A DNA stretch of 34,080 bases from an uncultured Saccharofermentans sp. GTDB lineage: Bacteria; Bacillota; Clostridia; Saccharofermentanales; Saccharofermentanaceae. A program made the translations under genes and the position numbers. The notes under the pieces are model-generated. The model ran no database searches and was not told where the DNA came from. It saw only the letters and a program-made list of their open reading frames with translations. This document shows, one piece after another, positions 15,945 to 24,472 of this stretch; positions within the stretch are counted from its first letter, which is position 1; each line of letters begins with the position of its first letter. Location: contig CAJOJI010000024.1 of NCBI GenBank assembly GCA_905234715.1, positions 1 to 34,080 on the forward strand. The letters run 5' to 3'.

Positions 15945-17603
15945 TCACGACAGCCTTCCTCCGTCCATTGAATGAACTTCATCAGCTATCCTCATGGTTG
16001 ATTCTCTGTGTGAGACAAGAAGGATCGTTTTATCTTCTGACTCTTCTTTAAGCGACTTCAGGATCACAGCTTCATTAAGGCTGTCGAGATTACTTGTAGG
16101 TTCATCAAGGAGCATAAACGGCGCATTGTGAAGGAATGCTCTTGCAAGTCCTATGCGCTGTTTTTCTCCACCCGAAAGCGTGCTTCCGAGTTCTCCGACT
16201 TCGGTGTCATAACCTTTGGGAAGCGTCAATATAAAGTCATGGATCGACGCTTTCTTACATGCAGCGATGACCTCCTCATCTGTCGCATCGAGTTTTCCGA
16301 TACGTATGTTGTTAGCGATCGTATCCTTAAAAAGCTGCGTTTCCTGCGTCATGTAGCTTTCCATGTCACGGAGATTATCTGTATTTATTTCATCGATGTT
16401 TCTGCCTGAAACAGTTACCATACCCGGTTCTGTTTTCCAGAATCTCATTAGAAGCTTAAGAAGGGTCGACTTACCGCATCCGCTCTTACCGACAATTCCG
16501 GTTATCTTCTTTTCCGGAATAGTTATCGAAACATCATTGAGCACTTCTTCAGATCCGTAACTGAAACTTAAGGAATCCGCATTTGCGCCTTTAAAACCGA
16601 TTATCTCTTTTCCTTCAACATCTTCTGTCTCCGGTTCTTCATCTATTATCGCCAGCACTCTTGCACCTGATGCCACGGTACTCTGAAGAGTTGTACCGAG
16701 TGATGCAAGCGCTATCACAGGACCGAACGATGACATCAGTGCGATAAGCGGGATAATAAAGCCGCTAAACGTAATCTGACCCGACTGGTACAGATATGTG
16801 CAAACGGCAAACATTACTATGTCAGAAATTAGTATCAGCATGTTTGCAATTGCCATGTTCGTTCCCGTGAGCTTACTTAATATGCCTTGTTTCTTGGACA
16901 GTTCTTCAGTTTTACTTCCTATCTCTTCAAGCCTTTTACTGCCAAAGGAATACTGAAGCGTATCGTCAATGTTGCGGATGCTCTCGAGCATGTGAGAGGA
17001 AAGTTCACCTGACTGTGCGCGGAGATCATCACCTGTCGTACCGCTTCTCTTAGAGACAATAAGCGGCAATACAACTCCGACCAGAACATAAGAAACAAAT
17101 GCGACCGCTCCAAGAAGCGGATGGTAGCTTCCTATGAATATGCACATTATGATCTCGGTTATTATTGCAATACAGATAGGAGATATCGTATGCGCGTAGA
17201 ACACTTCCAGCAATTCAACATCTGATGTGATCAGCGATATAAGATCGCCCTTATCACGGCCTTCGAGTTTAGCAGGACAAAGTCTTCTAAGCGCTTTAAA
17301 CACTCTGTCTCTTACTATCGCCAGAAGAGTAAATGCAATGTAGTGATTCATTCTCTGTTCCGCAAACCTGAACACTGCGCGAAGCACTGCAAAGGACAAA
17401 AGCAGACATACTATAGTCTTAAAACTGATATCTATATCTTCTCCAAGTCCGGTAAGTACGGCCATACCGCCCAATACCGGAATGAACTGTGCTGTCAGGA
17501 AACCAATTGTTCCGAATATGACCGCAAGGACCATAAAACCGGTAAGAGGCTTTACAAGTTTAATCATTCGAAGAAGGATGAGTGCTTTATTCTGTTTTCT
17601 CAT
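15945..17603 (-). CDS. CydC-like ABC transporter half (thiol exporter type)
   Basis: A 552-residue exporter-fold half-transporter. The segment AVFRFAEQRMNHYIAFTLLAIVRDRVFKAL in the membrane domain is the hallmark of CydC (RxxE-x-x-x-x-H-x-x-x-F). ATPase motifs are GKSGCGKST near 373, LSGGEKQR near 476, LLDEPTSNLD and the H-loop SHRES. The start at 17603 (ATG overlapping the upstream TGA as ATGA, AAAGGAGG site) is preferred over one 17 codons earlier. CydDC of E. coli exports cysteine and glutathione and supports cytochrome bd. No cydAB is seen here. Two ATC-hydrolase-family genes precede the pair, which points to cysteine-related chemistry. Confidence 0.8.
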   Translation of the reverse strand: MRKQNKALILLRMIKLVKPLTGFMVLAVIFGTIGFLTAQFIPVLGGMAVLTGLGEDIDISFKTIVCLLLSFAVLRAVFRFAEQRMNHYIAFTLLAIVRDRVFKALRRLCPAKLEGRDKGDLISLITSDVELLEVFYAHTISPICIAIITEIIMCIFIGSYHPLLGAVAFVSYVLVGVVLPLIVSKRSGTTGDDLRAQSGELSSHMLESIRNIDDTLQYSFGSKRLEEIGSKTEELSKKQGILSKLTGTNMAIANMLILISDIVMFAVCTYLYQSGQITFSGFIIPLIALMSSFGPVIALASLGTTLQSTVASGARVLAIIDEEPETEDVEGKEIIGFKGANADSLSFSYGSEEVLNDVSITIPEKKITGIVGKSGCGKSTLLKLLMRFWKTEPGMVTVSGRNIDEINTDNLRDMESYMTQETQLFKDTIANNIRIGKLDATDEEVIAACKKASIHDFILTLPKGYDTEVGELGSTLSGGEKQRIGLARAFLHNAPFMLLDEPTSNLDSLNEAVILKSLKEESEDKTILLVSHRESTMRIADEVHSMDGGRLS

Positions 17604-19339
17604 AAAGCAGAACCTCCTTTTCCGAATTCTTCCAGAGCTTTCTGGGTGCTCCACAAGTTCTTGTATGTTTCACAGTACGAAAGCAATTCGCCATGCGTTC
17701 CCACGCCTTTGACCTGACCGTCTTCAAGACAGCAGATGCTGTCGGCATCCTTAACATTCATCAGCCTGTGAGTGATCATTATTACTGTTTTTGTCTTTGA
17801 CAGTTCTTTTATCTTTTGGAGGATGATCTCCTCACTCTCGATATCGATGTTGCTCGTAGCCTCGTCGAAAATATAGATCTTTGCGTCGTGAAGAATTGCA
17901 CGTGCCAGAGCCAGTCTCTGTTTCTGTCCGCCTGAAAGGTTGCCGGCGTTTTCGGTAAGCCTAGTATCAAGACCTTCTTCTGCCCGCAAAAAGCCGGCTA
18001 TATTACATTCTTCCAGAACATTCCAAAGGTCTTCATCAGTTGCCTTCGGATTCGCTATGAGGAGATTATCTCTTACAGAACCTTTGAAGAATGTGCTTCC
18101 GAGGCCGACATAATTTATGGTTTTAAATAAACTCTCTTCACTAATTTCAGAAATACTCTTATCGGCAATCGTAAGGTACCCGTTCTTGATACTGTTTCTG
18201 CCCATGATGAGAGATGCGACAGTTGACTTACCGCTGCCGCTCTCCCCCACTATGCCTGTAAATGCACCATCCTTAATATCAAGCGATATGTTTTCCAGCA
18301 CATTCTTATCGTCGTATGCGAAAGTTATATCACTTAATCTGATATCAAGGCTGTCATCCGGAAGTACGTCTTTCTTTACTTCAGGTTCAGGCTCATTAAG
18401 GAACTTAAAGATCCTGTCGCTTGCTGCCATACCGTTCATTGCGACATGGAAATAACTTCCGAGTTTTCTCATAGGCAGGAAGAAATCAGCAGAAAGCAAT
18501 ATCATGAAGACTGTGCTTTGAAGTGTAATGCTGCCTTCGATGAATCCTTTACATGCAAGCGCTATTCCGAGCGCAGCGCCTCCGTACGCAAAGAAATCCA
18601 TTATGATTATCGAATTAAGCTGCATCGTAAGAACTTTCATAGTTATCCGTCTGAAGTTCTCGGATTCCTCATTCATCTGTTGGTTTTTGTAAGCATCTGC
18701 ACGGTATGTCTTAAGTGTTGTCATTCCCTGAAGATTCTCTAAGAATGTGCTGCCGAGTTTCGCATACTGATCCCAGTATTTTGCAAGTATCTTCTTTGCA
18801 ATTTTCTGTACCATCACGATTGCACCGGGAATAAGAGGCACACAGATAAGTAAAACTCCTGCTACCTTAAAACTTCCGGAAACACCGAATAAAACAAACA
18901 GCGTAACCGGGGCAATGAACGCATAAAAGAACTGGGGTACGTACAGGCCGAAATAGCTTTCAAGCTGTTCTACTCCTTCTACCGATTCCTGAACGAGTTC
19001 AGCTGTAGTCGCATGTTCCCGATAGGCACTGCCAAGCCTTAAGATCTTCTTATAAATCTGCTCACGCATTACTCGTTTAACAGTCTTTGATGCAAGATAA
19101 CTCATCTCGGTCGTTTTCTTCGTCATGAAGAATCTGACGATCAATGTTATCCCCAACACTGCTACAGAAATGAAAAGTTCTTTTGTACTAAATACACCTG
19201 AATACAGTCTTCCTACTGCATTTGAGATAATGAATATCATCACCGCGTTCATAAGGAGTTCTGTCCACTGGCAGATTATGTTTCCGGCAATATATTTTTT
19301 GCTCTCAGGGCACATGGCCATCAGGCGTTTATCGAACAT
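17600..19339 (-). CDS. CydD-like ABC transporter half (thiol exporter type)
   Basis: At 579 residues this is the partner of the CydC-like gene, overlapping it by four bases (ATGA). The membrane domain has a VPQFFYAFIAPVTLFVLF helix typical of CydD. ATPase motifs are GESGSGKST near 367, LSGGQKQR near 469, IFDEATSNID and THRLMN. The start at 19339 has an AAGAGGA site and is three bases after an ATC-hydrolase-family gene. CydD/CydC assignment is by visible motif only. A generic drug exporter remains possible. Confidence 0.78.
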   Translation of the reverse strand: MFDKRLMAMCPESKKYIAGNIICQWTELLMNAVMIFIISNAVGRLYSGVFSTKELFISVAVLGITLIVRFFMTKKTTEMSYLASKTVKRVMREQIYKKILRLGSAYREHATTAELVQESVEGVEQLESYFGLYVPQFFYAFIAPVTLFVLFGVSGSFKVAGVLLICVPLIPGAIVMVQKIAKKILAKYWDQYAKLGSTFLENLQGMTTLKTYRADAYKNQQMNEESENFRRITMKVLTMQLNSIIIMDFFAYGGAALGIALACKGFIEGSITLQSTVFMILLSADFFLPMRKLGSYFHVAMNGMAASDRIFKFLNEPEPEVKKDVLPDDSLDIRLSDITFAYDDKNVLENISLDIKDGAFTGIVGESGSGKSTVASLIMGRNSIKNGYLTIADKSISEISEESLFKTINYVGLGSTFFKGSVRDNLLIANPKATDEDLWNVLEECNIAGFLRAEEGLDTRLTENAGNLSGGQKQRLALARAILHDAKIYIFDEATSNIDIESEEIILQKIKELSKTKTVIMITHRLMNVKDADSICCLEDGQVKGVGTHGELLSYCETYKNLWSTQKALEEFGKGGSAL

Positions 19340-19342
19340 CCG

Positions 19343-19975
19343 TCAAATCCTCTTCTTATATCCGCAGTCACAATAAGGACCGCCCGATGCGATGGTATAT
19401 TCTCTTACGAATTTTGAAGCTCCGCCCAGTTCACTCATCACATAGTCAAGATGACACATAGCAGGTACATATTCGAAAAGACCGTATTCTTTCATTAATA
19501 CACAGATACCGCAGCTGAAGAACCTGGCTTCATATCCGCTTCCGTCTTCATACGGGATATAATCCATATTCCACGAATAAGGATTTCTGTCAGCGGCTTT
19601 AAGTTCAGCTGTGGCTTTATTTGAGGCTATATCTTTTTCCGTAAACTTGTTTTTCCCGCTCTTTTTGCAGAATTTCTTCATGACCGGAGTCGTCATTGCA
19701 TCTTCGTAATATCTCGTCACATCGTTTAATTCAGGCTTTTGCGGAAGATAGGTCAGGAACGAGATCAGCATTGCGCAATTGACAATGTTTGTCTTAAATC
19801 TGTCTTCCTTCTCAAATTCGGGAAGAGCTTCAATAATACTTCTGTATTTCGGCTTTGCTTTGAGTCTCACTTTTTTTGCTTCATCCTTTGTAAGTCCAAA
19901 ATCTTTTATCAGATTCTTTTCAAAAGAACCTTTCAAAAGCATCCACATTCCTGCAGGCAGTCCTGAATATTTCAT
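19343..19975 (-). CDS. ATC hydrolase family protein (PF14196), second in operon
   Basis: The family is named after L-2-amino-thiazoline-4-carboxylate hydrolase, which opens a thiazoline ring on the way to cysteine. The 210 residues end in the family pattern: C155-x-x-C158, C174-x-x-D177 (AMCHLDYV), then SGGPYC202-D-C204-GYK. I chose the ATG at 19975, which overlaps the TGA of the preceding gene as ATGA. A start at 20026 has a GGAGG sequence ahead of it, but that GGAGG is part of the upstream gene's Gly-Gly-Glu codons and would overlap by 55 bases. Enzymatic activity is unproven for most members, and a cofactor or metal role for the Cys residues is possible. Confidence 0.75.
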   Translation of the reverse strand: MKYSGLPAGMWMLLKGSFEKNLIKDFGLTKDEAKKVRLKAKPKYRSIIEALPEFEKEDRFKTNIVNCAMLISFLTYLPQKPELNDVTRYYEDAMTTPVMKKFCKKSGKNKFTEKDIASNKATAELKAADRNPYSWNMDYIPYEDGSGYEARFFSCGICVLMKEYGLFEYVPAMCHLDYVMSELGGASKFVREYTIASGGPYCDCGYKKRI

Positions 19976-20571
19976 GTGCGTTTTATAGAATGCATATACT
20001 TCCTGTAGAAATGGAAGTCGCAGCATTCTCCTCCTTTTCCGAGTGTCTGGGTTCTCGTAAATCCGAGTTTTCTTAAATTTCCGTAAGTTACATCATCAAC
20101 ATCACAAAATGCGGGACAGAGTTCAGGGCATCCGAATTGCTTGCAGGCGTTATGCCAAAGACAGTTTGTGATTGTTATGTTGTAGTAGTCTTTCCCTTCT
20201 TCCTGAGTGCTCTTCTGAAGATCTGTTGTCCTCATGATCTTTAAGAACGATCTGCTGTAAATCCTGTAAAATCCGGGGATTATCTCTAACACCCTTGTGC
20301 TCTTATACTTTTGCATGCCTATAACTTCGATCATGTATTTATGGGTAAGTTCATACGCACTTCCGGAGAGTTTCTCATCTGTCAGGAGTGCTTTGTACAA
20401 TGCAACACGGGGTAATATTGTCCTGGTCAGAGTCTTATATTGATTGGACGTTGTTCCGCTTAGGGACGATACACAATCTGTGTATATGGATGCCTGTGCG
20501 TTACTGATTCTCTCCGCATCATCCGGAATTACCGTCCTTAACCATTTTCTAATCTGTTTTTGTTGGTCCAT
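19972..20571 (-). CDS. ATC hydrolase family protein (PF14196), first gene of the operon
   Basis: 199 residues. The Cys-rich C-terminal half carries C137, C143, C148, C152 and then C156-x-x-D159 (CPAFCDVDD), R173, and the closing GGEC183-C184-D185-F. These match the ATC-hydrolase-family pattern (GLPELCP-x-x-C-x-x-D followed by R-T-x-T-x-x-x-G-x-x-C-D-F). The first 100 residues are helical. ATG at 20571 has an AGAGG ribosome site. It leads a nine-gene operon behind two iron boxes. By family the reaction would be hydrolysis of a thiazoline or a related small sulfur compound. In the iron context a thiazoline-bearing siderophore is a speculative substrate. Confidence 0.78.
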   Translation of the reverse strand: MDQQKQIRKWLRTVIPDDAERISNAQASIYTDCVSSLSGTTSNQYKTLTRTILPRVALYKALLTDEKLSGSAYELTHKYMIEVIGMQKYKSTRVLEIIPGFYRIYSRSFLKIMRTTDLQKSTQEEGKDYYNITITNCLWHNACKQFGCPELCPAFCDVDDVTYGNLRKLGFTRTQTLGKGGECCDFHFYRKYMHSIKRT

Positions 20572-20585
20572 TCTGCGCCTCTTCT

Positions 20586-20643
20586 GGTTACGCTATGCTA
20601 ACTATCGCCCTATTCTATCACCTTTAGTTAGTTTATGCTAACC
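20586..20643 (-). promoter_or_regulatory. Promoter of the nine-gene operon with iron boxes F1 and F2
   Basis: On the minus strand, -10 TAGAAT (complement of 20612-20617) lies 18 nt after a weak -35 TTAGCA (complement of 20636-20641) that is part of box F2, AGTTAGTTTATGCTAACC (20626-20643). Box F1, GGTTACGCTATGCTAACT (20586-20603), follows the start site. The box centres are 40 bp apart. Confidence 0.75.
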
Positions 20644-20651
20644 GAATATGC

Positions 20652-20830
20652 ACAAAAAAGTCCGGAGTTTTTATCTCCGGACTCTCCTTTATGATGTTAA
20701 GAACTGAAAGAACATCATTCAACCGAGGCCTATAGAAGTGTTGTTTACTCAACACGCGTTATAGATCCCGAATCGTTTTCAACAACACATGGGCTCTATA
20801 CGAAACGCCTCAATCGGTTTTTTATGGCAC
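20652..20830 (-). ncRNA. Structured small RNA, family not recognised
   Basis: A minus-strand RNA of about 180 nt is predicted from a promoter (TTGAAC-16-TATAAT, 20837-20864) to a strong terminator (20653-20683). No open frame lies in it. Complementary segments: ACCGAGGC (20722-20729) with GCCTCAATCGGT (20807-20818, 4-nt bulge) as closing stem; TTATAGATCCC (20759-20769) with GGGCTCTATAC (20791-20801); hairpin GTGTTG/CAACAC (20738-20755); hairpin ATGATGTT/AACATCAT (20691-20718). AACAACAC (20781-20788) can also pair with GTGTTGTT (20738-20745), giving a pseudoknot or an alternative fold. It does not resemble 6S, SRP, tmRNA or RNase P as I know them. Promoter and terminator both point leftward, so the strand call is fairly firm. 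Confidence 0.6.
20653..20683 (-). terminator. Intrinsic terminator of the structured RNA (and ABC pair 2)
   Basis: AGTCCGGAG (20659-20667), loop TTTTTAT, CTCCGGACT (20675-20683). On the minus strand the 9-bp perfect stem is followed by TTTTTT, a textbook intrinsic terminator. Confidence 0.9.
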
Positions 20831-20836
20831 AAGTTC

Positions 20837-20923
20837 ATTATAACGGTCATTCCTATTTGTTCAATGGGATTTTAGAGTTTTCCGACATATGTCGTAAAAC
20901 TTGTTCGAAAACGACATATGTCG
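20837..20923 (-). promoter_or_regulatory. Promoter of the structured RNA with two CGACATATGTCG palindromes upstream
   Basis: On the minus strand, -35 TTGAAC (complement of 20859-20864), 16-nt spacer, -10 TATAAT (complement of 20837-20842). Two identical 12-bp palindromes CGACATATGTCG lie upstream at 20883-20894 and 20912-20923, 29 bp apart. That position suits an activator, although together they could also form a 14-bp stem in the 3' end of the ABC pair 2 transcript. Confidence 0.6.
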
Positions 20924-20927
20924 GTAA

Positions 20928-22655
20928 TTACATTTTCCAGTTCGCTGCTTCTTCTCTGAGCCTGATGAAGTTGCTGTATTTAGCACTAGTCTTCATCAAT
21001 TCGTCATGCGTTCCGCAGCTTATGGCACCGCCGTCGAGCACAACGATCTTATCTGCATTCCTGATTGTCTTTAGCCTGTGGGCGATCATGATAACCGTTT
21101 TGTTTTCTGTCAGCGCATCAAAAGCAGCTGTCAATTTATCCTCATTCTCAGGATCAACGTTCGCCGTTGCCTCATCAAGAATTATTATCGGTGCATCTTT
21201 AAGGATCGCCCTGGCAATGGAAATCCTCTGCTTCTCACCGCCGGACAATGTTGCACCGCCTTCACCTATCACTGTGGAATAGCCATCAGGGAGTGACATT
21301 ATGAAGTCATGGCAGCAAGCTTTTTTTGCAGCAGCCACAACCTGCTCGTGACTCGCATCACTCATTCCGAACTTGATGTTATTCTCGATCGTATCCGCAA
21401 AAAGATATACATTCTGGAAAACCACGCTTATCTGGGACATAAGGCTTTCCAACGTGTAGTCTCTTACATCTCTTCCGCCGATCGAAATGCTTCCTTTATT
21501 TACGTCCCAGAAACGTGCAATCAGCATTGCAAGTGTTGTTTTACCTGCACCTGAAGATCCTATAAATGCCGTCATTGTATTCTCCGGGATCTCAAGACTT
21601 ACATCGTTTAATATCTCATTGTCACCATAGGAGAAGGATACATGGTCGATAGATATACCGTGATCTTCAGGAGTGAATTCTTTGCCGTTTTCATCCATAA
21701 CAGGAAGGAGATTTACCTTCTCAGCTTCCTCAATAGAGCTGGAAACAACTCTAAGTACTGTAAGGCCTGCGCCTGTCTGTTCTATGTCGGCAAATACTTG
21801 GAAAGAAATAATGACCGCCATCAAGGCATATGTTATCGTCATATTTCCGGTTACAAACAGGATTACCGCAACAAGAAGCAGCAAAGCTTTGAATGCACCA
21901 AGAACTACTCCCTGTACTTCTCCGTATGGTATGAACAATCTCTCCAAAGCCATATTACTGTCTCTGTTATCGTCTATGGCTTTTTTCAAAGCTTCATCAC
22001 CCTTGCCGGTAAGATTAAATGATTTGATAACGCTCATACCCTGAAGACTCTCAAGCACTTTGGATACAAGAGCTGCTTCATTCTTCTGTCTTACGGGAGA
22101 TAAAGATCTGCTCTTCTTTTCCATGGAAGATGTAATGAGCATATAGATGGTCATGCCGACAAGCTCTATAAGTCCGAGACGCCAGTCAAAACACAATACA
22201 CAGATCAGGAATACAATAGCATTCATGAGTCCGCTTAAGATGAGCACCAAAACATTCGCGCCCTGATTCTCGACCACATCTAAAACTGTTGTGGCAGTTC
22301 CCGTAATCTGTTCAAGATTGTTGTCGTTGAAATAACCCATGGGGACTTTTTTTAGTCTTTCTGCTATTTCAAGTCTTTTGTAAGCGCTCATGAAATAACC
22401 CGCATGAACAGCCTGAAGATCTGCCACCATTTTTAGAATAAGCTGCCCCGCTATACTTATGCCGAGAAAGATCAATGCTGTCCAGGCAGGCTTCATGGTA
22501 GTGTTTCCTTCTTCAAAAGCCAGAAGGACAAAATAGATAGCTGCCATTCTAAACATTGAGAAGAGCGACTTAAAGAAAGATATGATTATTGCCTTGTATA
22601 TCTTGCTCTTTTCCTGTCCCGAAAAACTGATTATCTTCTTAATTGCTTCTAACAT
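20928..22655 (-). CDS. ABC transporter half, exporter fold, second subunit of pair 2
   Basis: 575 residues. Six-helix membrane domain (about 20-300) with KKVPMGYFNDNNLEQITG in the coupling region, where pair 1 has RKLPMGYFTEGNIGKISS, then an ATPase with GSSGAGKTT near 367, LSGGEKQR near 470, IIILDEATANVDPENE and IAHRLKT. The strong match of coupling segments shows that pair 1 and pair 2 are paralogous. Its ATG overlaps the TAA of the partner by one base. The stop is five bases before the first palindrome of the RNA-gene promoter. Confidence 0.85.
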   Translation of the reverse strand: MLEAIKKIISFSGQEKSKIYKAIIISFFKSLFSMFRMAAIYFVLLAFEEGNTTMKPAWTALIFLGISIAGQLILKMVADLQAVHAGYFMSAYKRLEIAERLKKVPMGYFNDNNLEQITGTATTVLDVVENQGANVLVLILSGLMNAIVFLICVLCFDWRLGLIELVGMTIYMLITSSMEKKSRSLSPVRQKNEAALVSKVLESLQGMSVIKSFNLTGKGDEALKKAIDDNRDSNMALERLFIPYGEVQGVVLGAFKALLLLVAVILFVTGNMTITYALMAVIISFQVFADIEQTGAGLTVLRVVSSSIEEAEKVNLLPVMDENGKEFTPEDHGISIDHVSFSYGDNEILNDVSLEIPENTMTAFIGSSGAGKTTLAMLIARFWDVNKGSISIGGRDVRDYTLESLMSQISVVFQNVYLFADTIENNIKFGMSDASHEQVVAAAKKACCHDFIMSLPDGYSTVIGEGGATLSGGEKQRISIARAILKDAPIIILDEATANVDPENEDKLTAAFDALTENKTVIMIAHRLKTIRNADKIVVLDGGAISCGTHDELMKTSAKYSNFIRLREEAANWKM

Positions 22656-24397
22656 TATGCTGCCCCTCCTTCACTTATATGTGCCTGCCACATTGTGTTA
22701 TACAGGTCACTCTTTGCCAGGAGTTCATTATGGGTTCCCGTACATTCAACAGTTCCGTCATTGACCAGTACGATCTGATCCGCATTTGTGACTGTTGAAA
22801 GACGGTGGGCAATAATGATGACTGTCTTATCTTTTATGAGTCCGGTCAGAGCACGCTGTATCACTGCTTCATTCTCAGGATCTATATAAGCTGTTGCTTC
22901 ATCAAGTATTACTATGGGTGCATTCTTAAGCATGGCCCTGGCAATCGCTATTCTCTGGCGTTCTCCGCCTGACAGATGTGTTCCTCCGCTTCCTACTTTT
23001 GTCTCATAACCCTGCGGAAGTGCCGTAATGAATTCATCGCATCCGGACAATCTGGATACTTCCATGACCATCTCATCTGACGCATCAGTGTTTCCCATAC
23101 GAATGTTGTTCATTATCGTATCATCAAACAGCCAGTTATCCTGTGATACATAAGCCACCTGATCGTATAACTGTTCAAGCGGTATGGATTTCAGATCTTT
23201 TCCATCCATTTTTACAATACCATCTGCCACATCCCAGAATCCTGCAACAAGTTTTGCGATAGTGGACTTTCCGCTTCCGGAAGGACCTACGAGTGCGGTA
23301 AAGCTTTTCTCAGGTATGGAGAGATTTACATTGTGAAGAACTTCCTCCCCTTCGTGATAGGAATAAGTAACATTACAAAACTCTATATTATGTGTTGCAA
23401 ACTCGACAGGTGTGTCAGCATGATCCTGTTCCTCACCTGCAAGCAACTCATCGACCGTTGCAACTGTAGTTGAAACCTTTGCGGAAGAATCGGTGAACTG
23501 AATAGCTGAAAGGATAGGTCCTACGATACACATCGAGAGCATGATCGAAGTCATGAATACATCAGCCGTAATACTACCTGAGATATACATCCACCATCCT
23601 ATCGGCAAAACAGTTATAAGCGTGCACGGCGCAATCGTATAGCAAAGTGCCTGGCACACTTCTGTCTTTTTCATCCAGTAACAGTAGAATGATGCGTTTG
23701 CGATTACCTTATCTTTGAATTTCTGATATGAGGTCTTTCTCTGGTTATAGGCCTTGATTACTTCAATACCGTGAACATATTCAACGATACTCGCATTCAT
23801 GTCCTGTGTGATCTCAACAGACTTTTTGTAGTCGGCTGAATAACTTGCTGCGATAAAACCGAAGAACATCAATCCGACAGGAACTGAGATAAGACATATA
23901 AGACCCATTCTCCAGTCAACGATCATCATATATACCCAAACTGCGATCGCACCGATGATATTGGATGTTAACTCAGGGATCATGTGCGCAATAGGGCGCT
24001 CCATATGCTCTACTTCATCGACTATTATCTGCTTGAGCTTACCGCTTGATGTATCGATTATGGTACCAAGAGGCATTCTCGGAAGCTTTGCGAATATCTG
24101 CTTTCTTATCTCGCCTAACAGCGCAAATGTTGCCTTGTGGCTTACGCTAAGGCCTTTTGCGTAGAGAAGACTCTTCAAAGCAAAACCTATAAATGCTGCA
24201 AGCACGAATACCAGATAATAACGCCATTCCCTGATACCTGATATCATTCCGGAAATTATCTTTGCCGCAGAAACATACGGAACGATTCCCGATACGACAC
24301 CGAGAACCGCCAGCACAACTGACAACAGTAATTTTCCATGTTCCGGCTTTGCAATCTGCCAGATTCTCATCATTGGATTTGACTTTTGTTCTTTCAA
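22655..24397 (-). CDS. ABC transporter half, exporter fold, first subunit of pair 2
   Basis: 580 residues starting at a TTG (24397) eight bases from a strong GGAGGTG ribosome site. It has six predicted helices; RMPLGTIIDTSSGKLKQIIVDEVEHMER is the coupling region, close to QPLGNIKEMGTGRIKKVFTDD in pair 1. The ATPase carries GPSGSGKST near 372, LSGGERQR near 476, IVILDEATAYIDPENE and IAHRLST. Like pair 1 it follows a TetR gene and an iron box (box G). A siderophore-importer role of the YbtPQ/IrtAB kind is the favoured inference. Multidrug export cannot be excluded. Confidence 0.85.
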   Translation of the reverse strand: MKEQKSNPMMRIWQIAKPEHGKLLLSVVLAVLGVVSGIVPYVSAAKIISGMISGIREWRYYLVFVLAAFIGFALKSLLYAKGLSVSHKATFALLGEIRKQIFAKLPRMPLGTIIDTSSGKLKQIIVDEVEHMERPIAHMIPELTSNIIGAIAVWVYMMIVDWRMGLICLISVPVGLMFFGFIAASYSADYKKSVEITQDMNASIVEYVHGIEVIKAYNQRKTSYQKFKDKVIANASFYCYWMKKTEVCQALCYTIAPCTLITVLPIGWWMYISGSITADVFMTSIMLSMCIVGPILSAIQFTDSSAKVSTTVATVDELLAGEEQDHADTPVEFATHNIEFCNVTYSYHEGEEVLHNVNLSIPEKSFTALVGPSGSGKSTIAKLVAGFWDVADGIVKMDGKDLKSIPLEQLYDQVAYVSQDNWLFDDTIMNNIRMGNTDASDEMVMEVSRLSGCDEFITALPQGYETKVGSGGTHLSGGERQRIAIARAMLKNAPIVILDEATAYIDPENEAVIQRALTGLIKDKTVIIIAHRLSTVTNADQIVLVNDGTVECTGTHNELLAKSDLYNTMWQAHISEGGAA

Positions 24398-24415
24398 CTT
24401 AACTACACCTCCATT

Positions 24416-24433
24416 AGTTAGCCTTGTCTAACC
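24416..24433 (-). promoter_or_regulatory. Iron box G, ahead of ABC pair 2
   Basis: AGTTAGCCTTGTCTAACC, with one base off the symmetric inner pair. It lies between the tetR terminator and the ABC ribosome site, the same arrangement as box E. No convincing -35/-10 pair is visible between terminator and box. Confidence 0.75.
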
Positions 24434-24443
24434 GACATGGCAT

Positions 24444-24472
24444 AAAAAAACCGCAGCTCAAAACTGCGGTTT
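24444..24472 (-). terminator. Intrinsic terminator of tetR (24471-25082)
   Basis: AAACCGCAG (24448-24456), loop CTCAAAA, CTGCGGTTT (24464-24472), followed on the minus strand by a run of seven T. The hairpin begins inside the tetR stop codon. Confidence 0.9.

Noticed and set aside
15945..19339. A cytochrome bd assembly locus
   Set aside because: The ABC pair looks CydDC-like, but no cydA or cydB is present, and the partners are ATC hydrolases and small membrane proteins.
20684..20830. Reading the structured region as a plus-strand RNA ending in CGGTTTTTT near 20820
   Set aside because: The closing stem is followed by a T run on the plus strand, so this was considered, but no plus-strand promoter was found. 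A good promoter and a stronger terminator exist for the minus strand.
20652..20830. 6S RNA, SRP RNA or a known riboswitch
   Set aside because: The ends do not pair into the long rod of 6S RNA, the SRP core motif is absent, and no gene follows before the terminator, as a riboswitch would need.
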